From Larix sibirica (Eukaryota; Streptophyta; Pinopsida; Pinales; Pinaceae), in NCBI GenBank assembly GCA_004151065.3, contig NWUY0300004586.1, positions 54,896 through 78,263 on the forward strand: 23,368 nucleotides of DNA, given 5' to 3'. Both the position numbers and the translations under genes were made by a program. Positions 1-10,286 of the stretch are shown one piece after another. How positions within the stretch are numbered: the stretch's first letter is position 1; each line of letters begins with the position of its first letter. Under the pieces are notes generated by a model. It was not told the DNA's origin and made no database searches. It saw only the letters and a list, made by a program, of their open reading frames with translations.

Positions 1-349
1 GAGCTCAAGGCCAAGGCCCCACCAATAAACCTTGCAAGTGTTGTCTATTTCCTAGTTGTAATGGTCGATTATAGACTAGGGGACTGAAGTTTGTGACTCA
101 ACTAAACGACGTGCAAACAAATACACTAGGGGGAGAGAGGCTGTCTGGCTAGGAAGCCATGATAATATGGGATATTGATGATTGGATGTCATCTTGGTTC
201 CCATATGCACTTAAATGAAAGTAATGATTTACTTTCCTTCGAATTAAAATCCTAAGTGTCGTCTTAAGTCAGGTGAGTCCTAAATTGTTTATTTAGCTAA
301 CTAAAGATTGGTGATCCTAACTAGACTTAAGTATCCTAAACTTCATTAT
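1..349. other. Gene-free left edge
   Basis: No coding region or RNA gene is recognisable here. A purine run at about 128-139 is followed by a TG dinucleotide, which could be the polypurine tract and 3' LTR start of a retroelement entering from the left. No partner LTR is in the window, so I do not call it. Confidence 0.4.
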
Positions 350-569
350 TATTATCTCTGTAAAAACGTGGAGGATATCCTAGCTTGTTTCGCTGGATAA
401 AAAATCTGTTATATTATTATTAAGATTAGAGTTAATCTATGTAAAAACGTGGTGGATATTCTATCTTGTTTCGCTGGCTAAAACTCCGTTATGTTTTTAT
501 TAAGACCAAGGTTAATCTCTATAAAAACATGGTGGATATCCTAGCTTGTTTCCCTGGCTAAAAACTCTG

Positions 570-609
<40 letters not shown>

Positions 610-920
610 TAGATCAGAGTTGATCCCTGCTAGAAAGCGTGATATATATCTTAAATAGATCTACGATGATCTCTGCTAGCAAGCGTGGTGTATATAATTA
701 GTTAGATCTACGATGATCTCTTATAGAAAACGTGATGTATATATTTATATATTATCAAAGTTGATCTCTACTAGGAAACATGATGTATATATTAGATCTA
801 AGTTGATCTATGCAAAAACGTTGTTATAGATATATTTACACCTTGAGTTGATCGCTGGCTAAAACGAGGTTAAATATATATACAACCCTGAGTTGATCTC
901 GGGCTAATAATTATAGATCC
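350..920 (+). repeat. Degenerate minisatellite, two related unit lengths
   Basis: Three units of about 80 bp start near 360, 441 and 521. They share a core like GTAAAAACGTGGTGGATAT followed by CTAGCTTGTTTCGCTGGCTA. After a (TA)n tract, about seven shorter units of roughly 45-50 bp follow, near 610, 657, 705, 752, 794, 841 and 885. Their core is like GTTGATCTCTGCTAGAAA followed by CGTGATGTATAT. The two unit types are related: both carry TTRATCTCT, then an A-rich stretch, CRTGGTG-like bases and ATAT. This looks like one old array that lost an internal segment from its later units. Such arrays occur inside plant LTRs, but no LTR boundary is proven here. Confidence 0.75.
571..605. repeat. (TA)n microsatellite
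   Basis: About 17 uninterrupted TA dinucleotides separate the long-unit and short-unit halves of the surrounding minisatellite. Confidence 0.95.
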
Positions 921-1320
921 AAGCTTGAGTTCTGGATTGAGAAAGAGTTTTCTAGTATATACAGGCCTGATTTGTGTTACCAGAGTCGCAGTGATTTCCT
1001 GGTGATATAAACCATAGTTGGTTGGATAGTATCATAATATATATTACAATAATGTTGTCTAAGTAGTGAGAAAGAACAAGGGAACAATAATGGATGTGAA
1101 CCTTAAACTTAGTCTCGGGAATTTTCCCTTGAGAATGTAGATCTTTACCCTAGTGGATTCCTTTCCAGCTCGGGGGTGGCCTCTCGGTGGCATAAACATA
1201 CATCAGACATAGTGTCAAATGGTTGGGAGAAAAGTTGAAGTCACACCTTTAGTCGCCAAAGTTTTCAGATAAATACTTCTCTAACTATTTCAGTGTTACA
1301 GTTAAGTTGTTGTCAAGTTC
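921..1320. other. Gene-free spacer between repeat arrays
   Basis: No reading frame, RNA gene or repeat is recognisable between the minisatellite and the 258-bp tandem duplication. Confidence 0.5.
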
Positions 1321-1836
1321 TTGAGAATGTATACGTATATATGTTTATTCTAGTTGTAATGATTAAGTGATGAGTCATGAATATGTGTAATTATATATAT
1401 GTGTTCAAATGTTATCGCAGATGTGCGATGAGTGTTATGAACTTATGTTTATGAGTAATGTTAAGCTTATGCATGAATTTAGGACTTAATTCTTAGTTTC
1501 TTAAAGGTACAATATTAGTTCATGCGTCTTGAGTATGTTTTATGAATCTTGCTTTGTAAATAATGCCATGAAGAAGCTTTGAGAAAGTATATGTATATAT
1601 GTCTATTCTAGTTGTAATGATTAAGTGACAAGTCATGAATATGTGTAATTATATATCTGTGTTCAAATGTTATCGCAAATGTGCAATGAGTGTTATGAAA
1701 TTATGTTTATGAGTACTGTTAAGCTTATGCATGAATTTAGGAGTTAATTCTTAGTTTCTTAAAGGTACAATAGTAGTTCATGTGTCTTGAGTATGTTTTA
1801 TGAATCTTGATTTGGATATAATACCATGAAGAAGCT
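1321..1836 (+). repeat. 258-bp tandem duplication, two copies
   Basis: Copy one spans 1321-1578 and copy two 1579-1836. They start TTGAGAATGTAT and TTGAGAAAGTAT and both end in AAGAAGCT or GAAGCT. The copies differ by scattered substitutions with no net length change. Two copies that are this similar imply a fairly recent duplication. No coding signal is seen in either. Confidence 0.93.
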
Positions 1837-3092
1837 ACTAGATGTCTATGCTTAGTGTGAGGAATCGATGATTGTTTAAACTAACGTTTATTTCATATAT
1901 GCTTTCTAAATGGAAACATTGTCAAAACATGTAAACAAGATTATAATTATGGGTTGAGTAAAGCCCTTAGAGTTCAATATCATGTATGGAGATTTTTGAG
2001 ATGTTAGATCAAATTATATGGCATATTGCGAGTTCGATCTTATACCTCATTTAGGCTAATGGCGTGACATTGCTAGCTTTAGAATTAGGTATTAACTATG
2101 GATATCAATTTATATATGAATTGTCATAAAGATGGGAACATTGTAAAGCACTTACATGGTGAGAAATTCTTATCTCTAAATACCCTATTGAGAAAGCATG
2201 GATTCTAGATAAGAAATGTAGGTTATACTCACAACAGATGAATGTGAATGACCAAGGTGATTATGTATAAATAGAAGAATTGTATTAACATGAGCATGAT
2301 CTCCAAGTAGATAAGGATTCATAAGGTGACCTTGAGAAAACACCCATGGAAGGGTTTTACATATTTTGATTGCATAAAGGTTTAATTTTAATGATAACAA
2401 GGTTGGCCTTATAGATCTTGTTTATAAATCTTAGGCATTGGTAAACACTAGTATTATTGTTTTACTCATCAAAAGCTTACTGATTATACATGTAAATAAA
2501 AGGAGTGCTTCTGAGAAAAGTGTCTCCCATACTTAGAAGTCAGATGACTATGGTTACACGCATTTTATACATCATGATGAATAGTAGGTGATACGTCTCA
2601 ATTTAATGAGCTTACATATAAGGTTAATAAGATGATTATTATGTTGAGTTGTTGGGTGATTGAAGCAAAAATTTTACAACCCATTTCTTCACATCTTTTA
2701 ACAAGGAATAAATGGGTATGTTACACCTAAAGCATAAATAACATTGTTTTTTGACAACACAAATACAATTTTTTGTAAATATTGCAACAAAGCATCATAT
2801 AAAATATCCTACAAACATCTATACATTAATATGTAAAATTGATGAATCAAAACATAATTATTCATGGCATTTCTAGCATGTAGCGATCCCAATGGTCATG
2901 CAACGATTTCTACGGATGATGCTTTCCAAGGAAGAAGAGAGGTCATGCTCTGATAAGCAAGCGTAAGGCCTACCTTCATGTAAAATGGATGGCAGACAAT
3001 GTACATGAGGAGTCAAAATGTGTCAAGCAGCATGTTGGTTGTCGAGGCTATTGTTGTATCTTCTGCCATCGTGCTTCATCTTAATGAACTGG
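1837..3092. other. Gene-free AT-rich DNA
   Basis: No convincing gene is visible. A 71-codon minus frame at 2185-2400 has no recognisable motif and is rejected. The base composition becomes less AT-rich after about 2880, leading into the possible coding relic that follows. Confidence 0.5.
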
Positions 3093-3239
3093 AGCGAACG
3101 TCTTGACGGTATGACCTGCTTGGATTATTTCACAGTTAATGGTACCAACAACTGCTAGTCCAGAAATGATGAAACCAGACGCCACGATCTCTCTTGCTCC
3201 ACATACGTAGTTGATGAATAAAGTACAAAATATATCAAA
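3093..3239 (-). pseudogene. Possible coding relic, unidentified
   Basis: On the minus strand an open frame of about 49 codons reads CGAREIVASGFIISGLAVVG near its middle and ends with KTFAPVH before a TAA. The small-residue and hydrophobic run could be one membrane segment. A further plausible frame lies just downstream on the same strand, near 2940-3060, so a longer broken gene or retroelement piece is possible. I do not recognise the family. The evidence is only the protein-like composition in a locally less AT-rich stretch, and chance is not excluded. Confidence 0.25.
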
Positions 3240-5246
3240 AAAATGTTGTACACATTATGATATTTATATCTACAAAGTAGATACTTTCCAGAATATCTCA
3301 TTCCATTATCATCATATTATAGAGAAAGGATCAAGGATCATATTTATAGAAAGAAAGAATTTACAGTAACATATTTTCTTTCAAAGGAGGGTCTTTTACT
3401 TACTCTAGTCCTCTGGCATAGACTCTTTGATTGATTGAGTTTGATCTAGGTCCCTTCTATTGATGGTAAGGTCTCATAAAGCTGCACATGTCTTTTTTGT
3501 ATTGTTGTTCCTGTTCAACAGGCATGGATTTTCTTTCTTTTTGCTGGAAGATAGTATTACCTGCTTTATATATGTAAAGAGATGACTATTCTTATTAAGC
3601 TATTCTGCACTTTTATATTTAGTTATGTTCTGTTTATTAATCTATTTTGCACTTTTATATTTAGTTCTATTTGTGAAACGTCTTATGAATAATACACATC
3701 AAGTTTTATGGAAAATATTCTAATTGTGAAAGTTATGTTAAAAAGGATTGTTCATGATATCACTTTACAATGTCAAGGATGTGTAATTTTTTAAAGTGTA
3801 AAAACTTTGGTTAATTTTACTAATTCTCAAATTTCCAACCATAAANAACCATAAAATGTTTGGCAATATTTTGTAAAAATATTCAAATTTCTAAGGATTT
3901 TATATAATATTTTGGACAAATTTGGCTATATTTAGAGAAAAAAAATTGGTCCTATGGAATTTATAGAATTTGGGTGAATCATTTTAGAAAAAAAAAGAAA
4001 TTTGTGAATCATTTTTGGGAAAAAACATAAAAAATTAGCCCATGGGTTAAGTTTCACCCATAAAATTTTCCTTGCTGTGGATAAACCATTTCAAATTGAT
4101 CTTTATATTTGCTAGTATCTAGCTATTTACGAAAATATTGAAAACAAAAATAACAATTTACCTTCTATTTAATTTGCTCAGTAACAATTTTTCTGTAATC
4201 TATATGAAAAATTAAATAGATATACTAGTTGAAACAATATAAATATGATTTAGATCTATTTGAAAAGTATCATTGTATTTCACAAGAAAACAACTATTAT
4301 CCTTTTTATTTGGATAATATTGTTCATATTACTCCCTTTAATTGTTTTACAATGCTCTTTAGCCTACGTGGATGCTGCGTTTTTAAGATCTTGAATTTAT
4401 ATCACCTCCATGCTATAGATTCTCCTAATTTCAATACTATAAATGGAAACATGGATTCACTAATTTCAAAAATGTATTTCCTTGCAAGTTTTCATATAAT
4501 AGCATATTCTATTGTCAATATTTTTTTCTCATAGTTCTATAACTAGTATGGTTGTTATTCCAAGATATTGGGTTACGTGTGTATAAGAAATGGTTGGACT
4601 AGGTTATGGGATGCATCCTGAGAACCTACATGTTTCTTTTTGTTGGTTTTATGAGGCCATTTCCATGATGTCTAGATTTGTCAGTTACAAACATTTTTGG
4701 GAATGTGTTTAAATGCTTCTAGAATTTTACAGTTTTGTTTTATAATGACACCAATGTATGGAGTTTTAACATAGTATTTTATGTAAAAATGAAAAGTTGT
4801 TTCGAATTATAGAATGTGTTTCTAATACTTCCACCTTTGCAAAGTTTTATCCTATAATGGAACCATGTTATGGTTATGGTTTTTTAATATAGGATTTCAA
4901 ATCAAGTTAAAAAGTTTTTATTTAAAGTTTTGTAGGGTTTTATAGTGTAGGAACATTCTTGCACCTTTCTATTTCAAAATCTTATTATTCTTTAAAGTTT
5001 CAAATGAATTTATTGAATAGACTTTTATATTGCATTTGATGCTCCATTCTTTCTTTATTTATGGAGTCTTTCTATTTGATGCAAAAAATCTTTTTATCGC
5101 TAATCCAATGAACATGCCCAAATTTATATGACTAGTTATAGATCGCATCCTTTTATCAAATGCCTGAACTATGAAATTTAGGAACACGTTTTTATTTCCA
5201 ATATATGCTACAACATTGACTAATGCCATATGATATCATGCCATTG
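3240..5246. other. Gene-free AT-rich DNA
   Basis: No RNA gene or coding region can be supported. The stretch is very AT-rich, with many poly-A and poly-T runs, and contains one ambiguous base (N) at 3846. A 101-codon plus frame at 4229-4534 opens at TTG and has no recognisable domain. Its Asn-, Ile- and Phe-rich content fits chance in AT-rich DNA. Confidence 0.55.
3600..3666 (+). repeat. 25-bp direct repeat, 42-bp spacing
   Basis: The sequence CTATTCTGCACTTTTATATT occurs at 3600 and, with one change (CTATTTTG), again at 3642. In both places it is followed by TAGTT. This is a small local duplication. Confidence 0.8.
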
Positions 5247-5261
5247 GGCATATGAGCCTCT
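5247..5261. repeat. Left TSD of minus-strand LINE
   Basis: GGCATATGAGCCTCT is identical to 6941-6955. The copies bracket the minus-strand LINE. A T-rich run at 5271-5278 next to this copy is the complement of the element's A-rich tail, as expected at its 3' end. Confidence 0.88.
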
Positions 5262-5552
5262 CTCTCTATATTTTTTTTGGCAAGAATTGTTAGTAGATTT
5301 TATATTAAAAAGATAGAAAAAACTCCTCATCAAAACAAAGATGATACATCCAAGTTTTGGGCCTCTGGCCTAAAAATTCAAAACCATACTGATAACTAAC
5401 TATTTTTCCATAAAATTGGAGACCCTATTGTTGATTCCAACTTCTACAAACTAATAACTATAGAACTTGACATACTATCCTATAAGAAACTTTAATTTAC
5501 AAAACATAAAAACTAGAGAATTAGAACTGCCATGGAACTTGCTCTTTGAATT

Positions 5553-6529
5553 TTAGCAGAGGTGGGGGGAAGATGAACCCTCTATTGCATCTTTCTCCTC
5601 CAGTTTCACGTGAAGAGCTTTAACTTCTTCCTTTAAGGTTGAAATTCCGGCTTCTAGCTCTTTAGAATAGGCTAGTTCTTTAGAATAGGCTTGTTGACGC
5701 TCATAATTCTCCCCCAAAATGCTTAATCGATAATGGAAATCCCCATGATCTGCCACCCGGATTCGCTCCTCCTCATCTTGCCACATTCTAACACCGCTCT
5801 TGAGTTTTGATGTTTTGCCTGAGCAGTCTTACCCGTCGCCTGATCCTTTGAAATTTGACAGACAGTCTCCTAACCCCATGCTCCACGCAACAATCAACAT
5901 CTTCAACCCAACCATAACTATCCATACCTTCATTTGTCTGATAATAGTACCCATACAATGGAATCAACTAGGAGATTAAAAATTAGACAACCTCATTCCC
6001 AGATTGAGCTCTTCCCCTTAGTCAAAACTCTGAGAAAATGCTCCTGAGAATGCCAATTTATCTGTCCACTCTCGCTGACTCTGTGAATTATTACCAATTC
6101 CTCCCATGCATCACAATGAAATTTCCAAATTATGGTTATGCAACATCTTCCATTTCCATAATGTTTACCAACTTGAATTTCCCGATCCACATACATTTTC
6201 ATGAGGGGATCTTGCTTGATCCACTTGTGGGAGATTCGGTAGAACATACGGATTTGTTCCATTCTTTCATATCACATTGAATTCTCCTTTGTCCAAATCA
6301 TAGCAGTGAGAGAGGGAGGATACGAGAGATCGAAAGGTTTTAATGCTTCTACTGCATGACGCTTAGTCCATGATGACACCACCTGTGCGAGAAGAGCAAG
6401 CTTAGGAGAGGCCACGTGCCCCCTCGTGCTTGCCATAAGCTTCTTTCCACCACTGTAGTGAAAGGCCTTAGTCCCTAGGATAATATTATCCATAATGTTT
6501 CCTTTTCCAAACATAATCCTTATATTCAT
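5553..6529 (-). pseudogene. Unidentified reading region after LINE RNase H (ORF3-like)
   Basis: A new ATG at 6529 lies four bases after the RNase H stop and opens about 178 codons to 5993, broken by only one TGA (6274-6272). It includes HKWIKQDPLMKMYVDREIQV and WHSQEHFLRVLTKGKSSIWE. A neighbouring frame continues through about 5990-5790 with a few stops. The last piece, 5786-5553, is acidic and helical, includes SKELEAGISTLKEEVKALH and looks like a coiled coil. An 18-bp in-frame tandem duplication repeats AYSKEL there. Low stop density in AT-rich DNA suggests former coding. I recognise no family. It lies inside the TSDs, so it belongs to the element or to captured sequence. Confidence 0.6.
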
Positions 6530-6533
6530 GAAC

Positions 6534-6940
6534 TTATGGGATTGGTTCATGAGAGAGTTCACCATTAGAGAAACAAATACTTCCTTGCGACTTTGTTGTG
6601 GCCATACTTTCCAGAGCATCTCCCTACTTATTGTGATACCTAAGGACATGAAAAAAGGTCCACATTCTGCATTCTTTCTAGATTCTTCCAATTTCGATTT
6701 TGAATTTCTAGCCAAAGAAGAGTTTTTGAAGGTAGTTCGATGTGTCATTGCCTTATTGATTAATCTCGAATCACCAATAATGGTTGCTTCTCTGATCCCC
6801 GATTTGATGAAAATTTTGGTCCCTTGGCATAAATCTAGAAGTTCCGCATTATTATTGGATTCTCTGCCTAGGATCCAAGAGAAATATTCTTTTATGTTTC
6901 CTCCAGGGTAAAAAAAGAATCCCCTGCACCTACCGCCCCA
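6534..6940 (-). pseudogene. LINE ORF2 C-terminus: RNase H fragment
   Basis: This is the last part of a LINE polyprotein, an RNase H that would degrade RNA in the RNA-DNA hybrid. Reading leftward from the truncated end come the glycine-rich turn, FSWILGRESNNNAELLDL with the catalytic Glu, the GDSRL motif with a catalytic Asp, then HVLRYHNK followed by GDALESM, which holds the last acidic residue. The first catalytic Asp lies upstream of the truncation. The reading shifts frame twice, and the Glu expected before the final GDAL is a TAG stop. The frame ends at HEPIP and TAA (6536-6534). Family knowledge: plant L1 elements carry such a domain at the end of ORF2. It is non-functional here. Confidence 0.85.
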
Positions 6941-6955
6941 GGCATATGAGCCTCT
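6941..6955. repeat. Right TSD of minus-strand LINE
   Basis: GGCATATGAGCCTCT, identical to 5247-5261. It directly abuts the 5'-truncated end of the element. Confidence 0.88.
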
Positions 6956-8966
6956 ATAGAGAAACAAACAATACTCATTTTTATTTATTGGTCCCTACCA
7001 GGACATGCCTATACATTTCCATACAAGGTCAAAATGATTTGACTATTGATTAGTTCTCTTTTCTTAAAAATGCTATGCCTAGGAATAGAAAACTATGGAC
7101 TAACAAAAACAAAACTATATTTCTACTAGTTGCTTCTAATCATTGTTTTTTAATGTCTTCCAGTATTAACATTTTAGTTGAGTATCCATTTGTAACTACC
7201 AAAAAACATTGTTTCTTTCCAAAATAAAAGTAATATTTGGATTCTTTGTTTTGATTCAAATGGCATGACACTGTTTTAATTTTAGCACCATAATGCTTGC
7301 GTATTATTATATTGATCGTTTGTTATGTCGCGAACTTTGATATTTAGTTGGAAAAAATAAAGCAGGGACCAACTGCATTGTAGTTCATTTGTTAAGATTC
7401 ATATTGATGTCGATTTGGTATTTGGTATATATGTTTTTTTAATTGAAGCACATGTGCATGCGCCCGCACACACACACACACACTTGTATATTTAGTCAAA
7501 ATATGTGGTTTTACCTACGTGAAGGATAAGTACATAGAATATGAAGAAGCTATATTGTTGCATTGATTTGAGGCTCCTTAGGTATTATGGGGCAGGGAGA
7601 TTCTAGGCATATATCGTTTTTTTTCCACTCAAATTTCTTTCATTCCCGGAATTACATGTGCATATTTTGATAAACCGATTACAATGTAAAATGTGGAAGC
7701 TATACATTCCAAAATAAATTATGACGGTGTTGTCAAGTCAAGTTGGTTGATATATGTGCAAGATGATTACTCTTGTTCTTTTTGGAGAATTTTGTCCAGC
7801 CTTCTTGTAGACTCTAATATGATGTAGTTGGTTCTTATAGTTCCATTTCTTATATTCTCCTAATGCCTTTGTTTTCTTCTTATTGGAATTTTTTCTTGTG
7901 CTATAGTGATTGTTTTTCCTCATCTTGTTCTTCTACAACTATTTCCCAACTCCCTCACAAGAATCATGATTGGGAGGCGTGGTTACCTATAAGTGGCCTA
8001 GTTTGACCTAGGAGGTGTGGGCTCCCTTAAGTACAGGGCCTTGATTTTGTTGATGGAAAGCTAGTCATCTTCTCTTTTCTTCAAAACCTTATGGTTTTAA
8101 GAGTGGCATATTTGGTTGGGTAGGGTATCCTTTAAAATTTGGGGTTTGTTGTCGGACTTCTTGGTTTGGTTCATAGTGCTTCTTTTCCTCATTCCAATAT
8201 GTTATTGGAATGCCTTTGGTAGTTGCAGTGGAGTGTTTTTATATTTGTATTGAATATGTTGGTGCACACGATTCAGGGGGGGGTCCTTGTTGGTAAGGTG
8301 GTGGTCTTCCAAAGCCTTATCACAACATGTGGGTTTTTTCAGGTTTGTTTGGATAATCCCTCTTTTCAAGACCTATCATAATGGGATGCAATGTATCCAA
8401 TTTTGAAATATGTTCTGCACTAGAAGAAAACCTACTCATAGTTGAGAGGCTACGTCTAAGTATATTCTTTTACAACTAGCTTGATTCTATCTAGAATCTG
8501 TTGTTGAAGTCTATTGCCACACATATGCAAGCATATGTAGTAATGTATCTCTTTTGCATATCTAAGCTCTTGAAGTGGAATTTTCCCAAGGTGTTGTTTA
8601 TCCCCTTCAATGAGTGAAACCATTGGAATTGAAAGGGAAGGTCGGGTATTCACACCCATACTAGAGCGACAAAAAGAGAGTTTGGGGATGGATCAAAAGT
8701 TGGAGTTTATGGCTTTACACATAACCTTTCTTTGCATGAAAACCATGGCTTGGAGTTGAGGATGAGATCTATGTCCTTTTTTAAGTCAAACCCTGCTTAA
8801 AAAATATTTCTCATAAGGATAAATACAGGCCTCTTCCTTTATTTCCTCTTTCCAAGTTATAGAGATTCACTTGTGTAGATCAGAGAGAAATGGTTATAGG
8901 CCATTAAATATAAAGACAAGGCTATTTTCATTGAAGAACTTTTTTTTCCCACTAGCTGTTTTACTA
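6956..8966. other. Gene-free DNA
   Basis: No gene or RNA is recognisable. Short frames at 7738-7923 (minus, Lys/Asn-rich) and 8456-8659 (minus) have no motif I know. The part from about 7930 to 8900 is less AT-rich and could be an old, unrecognisable retroelement body. Confidence 0.5.
7467..7483. repeat. (CA)n microsatellite
   Basis: Eight CA repeats follow a short GC-rich stretch and a palindromic GCACATGTGC (7448-7457). Confidence 0.95.
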
Positions 8967-9234
8967 CTGGAATACATGGGATTGGAGCTTCAATTACAAT
9001 TAATCTTAACATTTGGGCTCCTATTGGCTAAACCCTTGCTAGTTCTCCTTTAAGGAGAACATGTTTGAAGGAGGGCCCACCTCCAATAGAATGCGCAGAG
9101 CTGGAATGCATGGGATTGGCGCTTCAAATACCATTTGTATCAACATTTGGGATTCTTCTAGATAAACCCTTGTTAGGTCTCCTTTAGGGAGAGCATATTT
9201 GAAGGAGGGCCCACCTCTAATAGAATGCACAGAG
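8967..9234 (+). repeat. 134-bp tandem duplication, two copies
   Basis: Copies at 8967-9100 and 9101-9234 both begin CTGGAATRCATGGGATTGG and share GAAGGAGGGCCCACCTC followed by TAATAGAATGC-like bases near the end. The length is conserved with scattered substitutions. The unit is not a multiple of three, so it is not a protein repeat. Confidence 0.9.
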
Positions 9235-10137
9235 TTAAAGGAGCTACGTTTGAAGAGGATCAAGGGGATGAGGGAAGGCTTTGGGTTAAGGGAATCTATA
9301 TATTTATTCATTTTCAAGGAACCCTTGAGATGATTTATAAGGGCATCGACTTACGTGACTAGAGGATAGTTGCGTAGGTTAAAAGGAAGGCTACATCACC
9401 GGCTTGGAGCTAGGAGGGGGGAAAGGTCCTTGTAATGGAGATGCCTGCTGCAACATGATGAAGGAGGTAGCAATGAAGGCCAAATCCGATGCAACAGGGA
9501 AGCTAGGGCCAAACCCTAATTGTTGTAAGAGGAGCTCTATATTTTTCCATAAAATACACACCTTTTTTAATTTTATATTTACTATAAATATTACATGATG
9601 CATTGTACTCTCATATTATTAACATGATCATACTTTTACGCATTTCATAATTGCATTTAGTATATTTCATAAATTTATTGTGTTGTAGTAATCTTTGTTG
9701 GTTGCCAATGTTCTTTATACATGCTTAATATGATAATCTTTACTATTCCAATTTTTCACATTACTTGTTTCATTGTGTACATTAAGTATGTAAATTTTTG
9801 TACTTTTTAAGTAATGTAGTATTTTACTAAACGAGTTTGTTATTTTAATTTTATATTGTTTACCAAATATATAAAATTACATTTTAAATTGTAAAATTAC
9901 ATTTTACAATTTAAAATAAACCCAACTTTAGTGATACATTTTATTTCTTTTGCCTAGTTTTTTTAGTAAGCATATTAATTGTGCAAGTTTTTGCCTTATG
10001 GTACTTCAATGTTTGTCCTTTGTAGTTTTGTTAAATTTGGGTAAATGTTTAGTAATTTATTTTGTATTCAAATGCAAAATTGAATATAATGGATACAATT
10101 AAGGATGTATTTTTGGTTATGCTTAATAGTGGTAATT
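9235..10137. other. Gene-free DNA, becoming very AT-rich
   Basis: The 9390-9600 stretch holds overlapping short frames on both strands (9404-9598 plus, 9391-9603 minus) with no recognised domain. From about 9540 to 10137 the DNA is very AT-rich with no gene, apart from the palindrome at 9881-9917. Confidence 0.5.
9881..9917. repeat. Perfect palindrome, 17-bp arms, 3-nt loop
   Basis: ATTTTAAATTGTAAAAT (9881-9897) is followed by TAC and then by its exact reverse complement (9901-9917). A transcript would fold into a perfect A/U-rich hairpin. It could be a MITE relic, a cruciform-prone site or a chance AT palindrome, and no flanking duplication was seen. Confidence 0.9.
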
Positions 10138-10151
10138 ATAATGGAAATGGA
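10138..10151. repeat. Left TSD of the large LINE
   Basis: ATAATGGAAATGGA is identical to 19280-19293, which follows an A7 run at 19271-19277. With the nested LINE and one TSD copy removed, the enclosed element is about 6.68 kb. Confidence 0.87.
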
Positions 10152-10286
10152 CTTCAATAAGAGTATTGAGAAAGATTGCACTTGTTCGGCGTAACAGTTT
10201 GGATAGGGTTTTCATCTGTGATCAATGATGGATCCTTGAGAGAATTTGGCTTCTAGAATAATCATTTCATAATGTAGTAGATAGTG

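Larger units (their letters stand above)
5262..6940 (-). mobile_element. 5'-truncated L1-type LINE with TSD
   Basis: The element reads right to left. Its 5' end at 6940 falls inside the RNase H domain, just before the glycine-rich PGAVGAG-like turn. Everything upstream (ORF1, endonuclease, reverse transcriptase) is absent, the usual outcome of incomplete target-primed reverse transcription. It continues through RNase H, a downstream reading region and a 3' end with an A-rich tail (plus-strand T8 at 5271-5278). Perfect 15-bp duplications of GGCATATGAGCCTCT flank it, so both ends are well defined. Length is about 1.68 kb. Frames are broken, so it cannot be active. Confidence 0.88.

Noticed and set aside
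128-160. Polypurine tract and TG start of a 3' LTR
   Set aside because: The purine run followed by CTGTCTGG is suggestive, but no second LTR, end or TSD can be identified in the window.
350-920. CRISPR-like array
   Set aside because: The units are contiguous and degenerate with no unique spacers, and the context is plant nuclear DNA.
2748-2760. GACA-type LTR end pairing with a TGTC start near 140
   Set aside because: Short terminal matches of this kind are common by chance, and no TSD was found.
4229-4534. 101-codon plus-strand frame
   Set aside because: It opens at TTG, is rich in Asn, Ile and Phe, has no recognisable motif and lies in very AT-rich DNA.
6495-6911. 138-codon plus-strand open frame
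   Set aside because: It lies opposite the RNase H and the start of the downstream region of the minus-strand LINE, whose motifs are clear; this is a shadow.
9391-9603. Overlapping frames on both strands as a small gene
   Set aside because: Neither strand shows a known domain, and there is no independent signal for coding.
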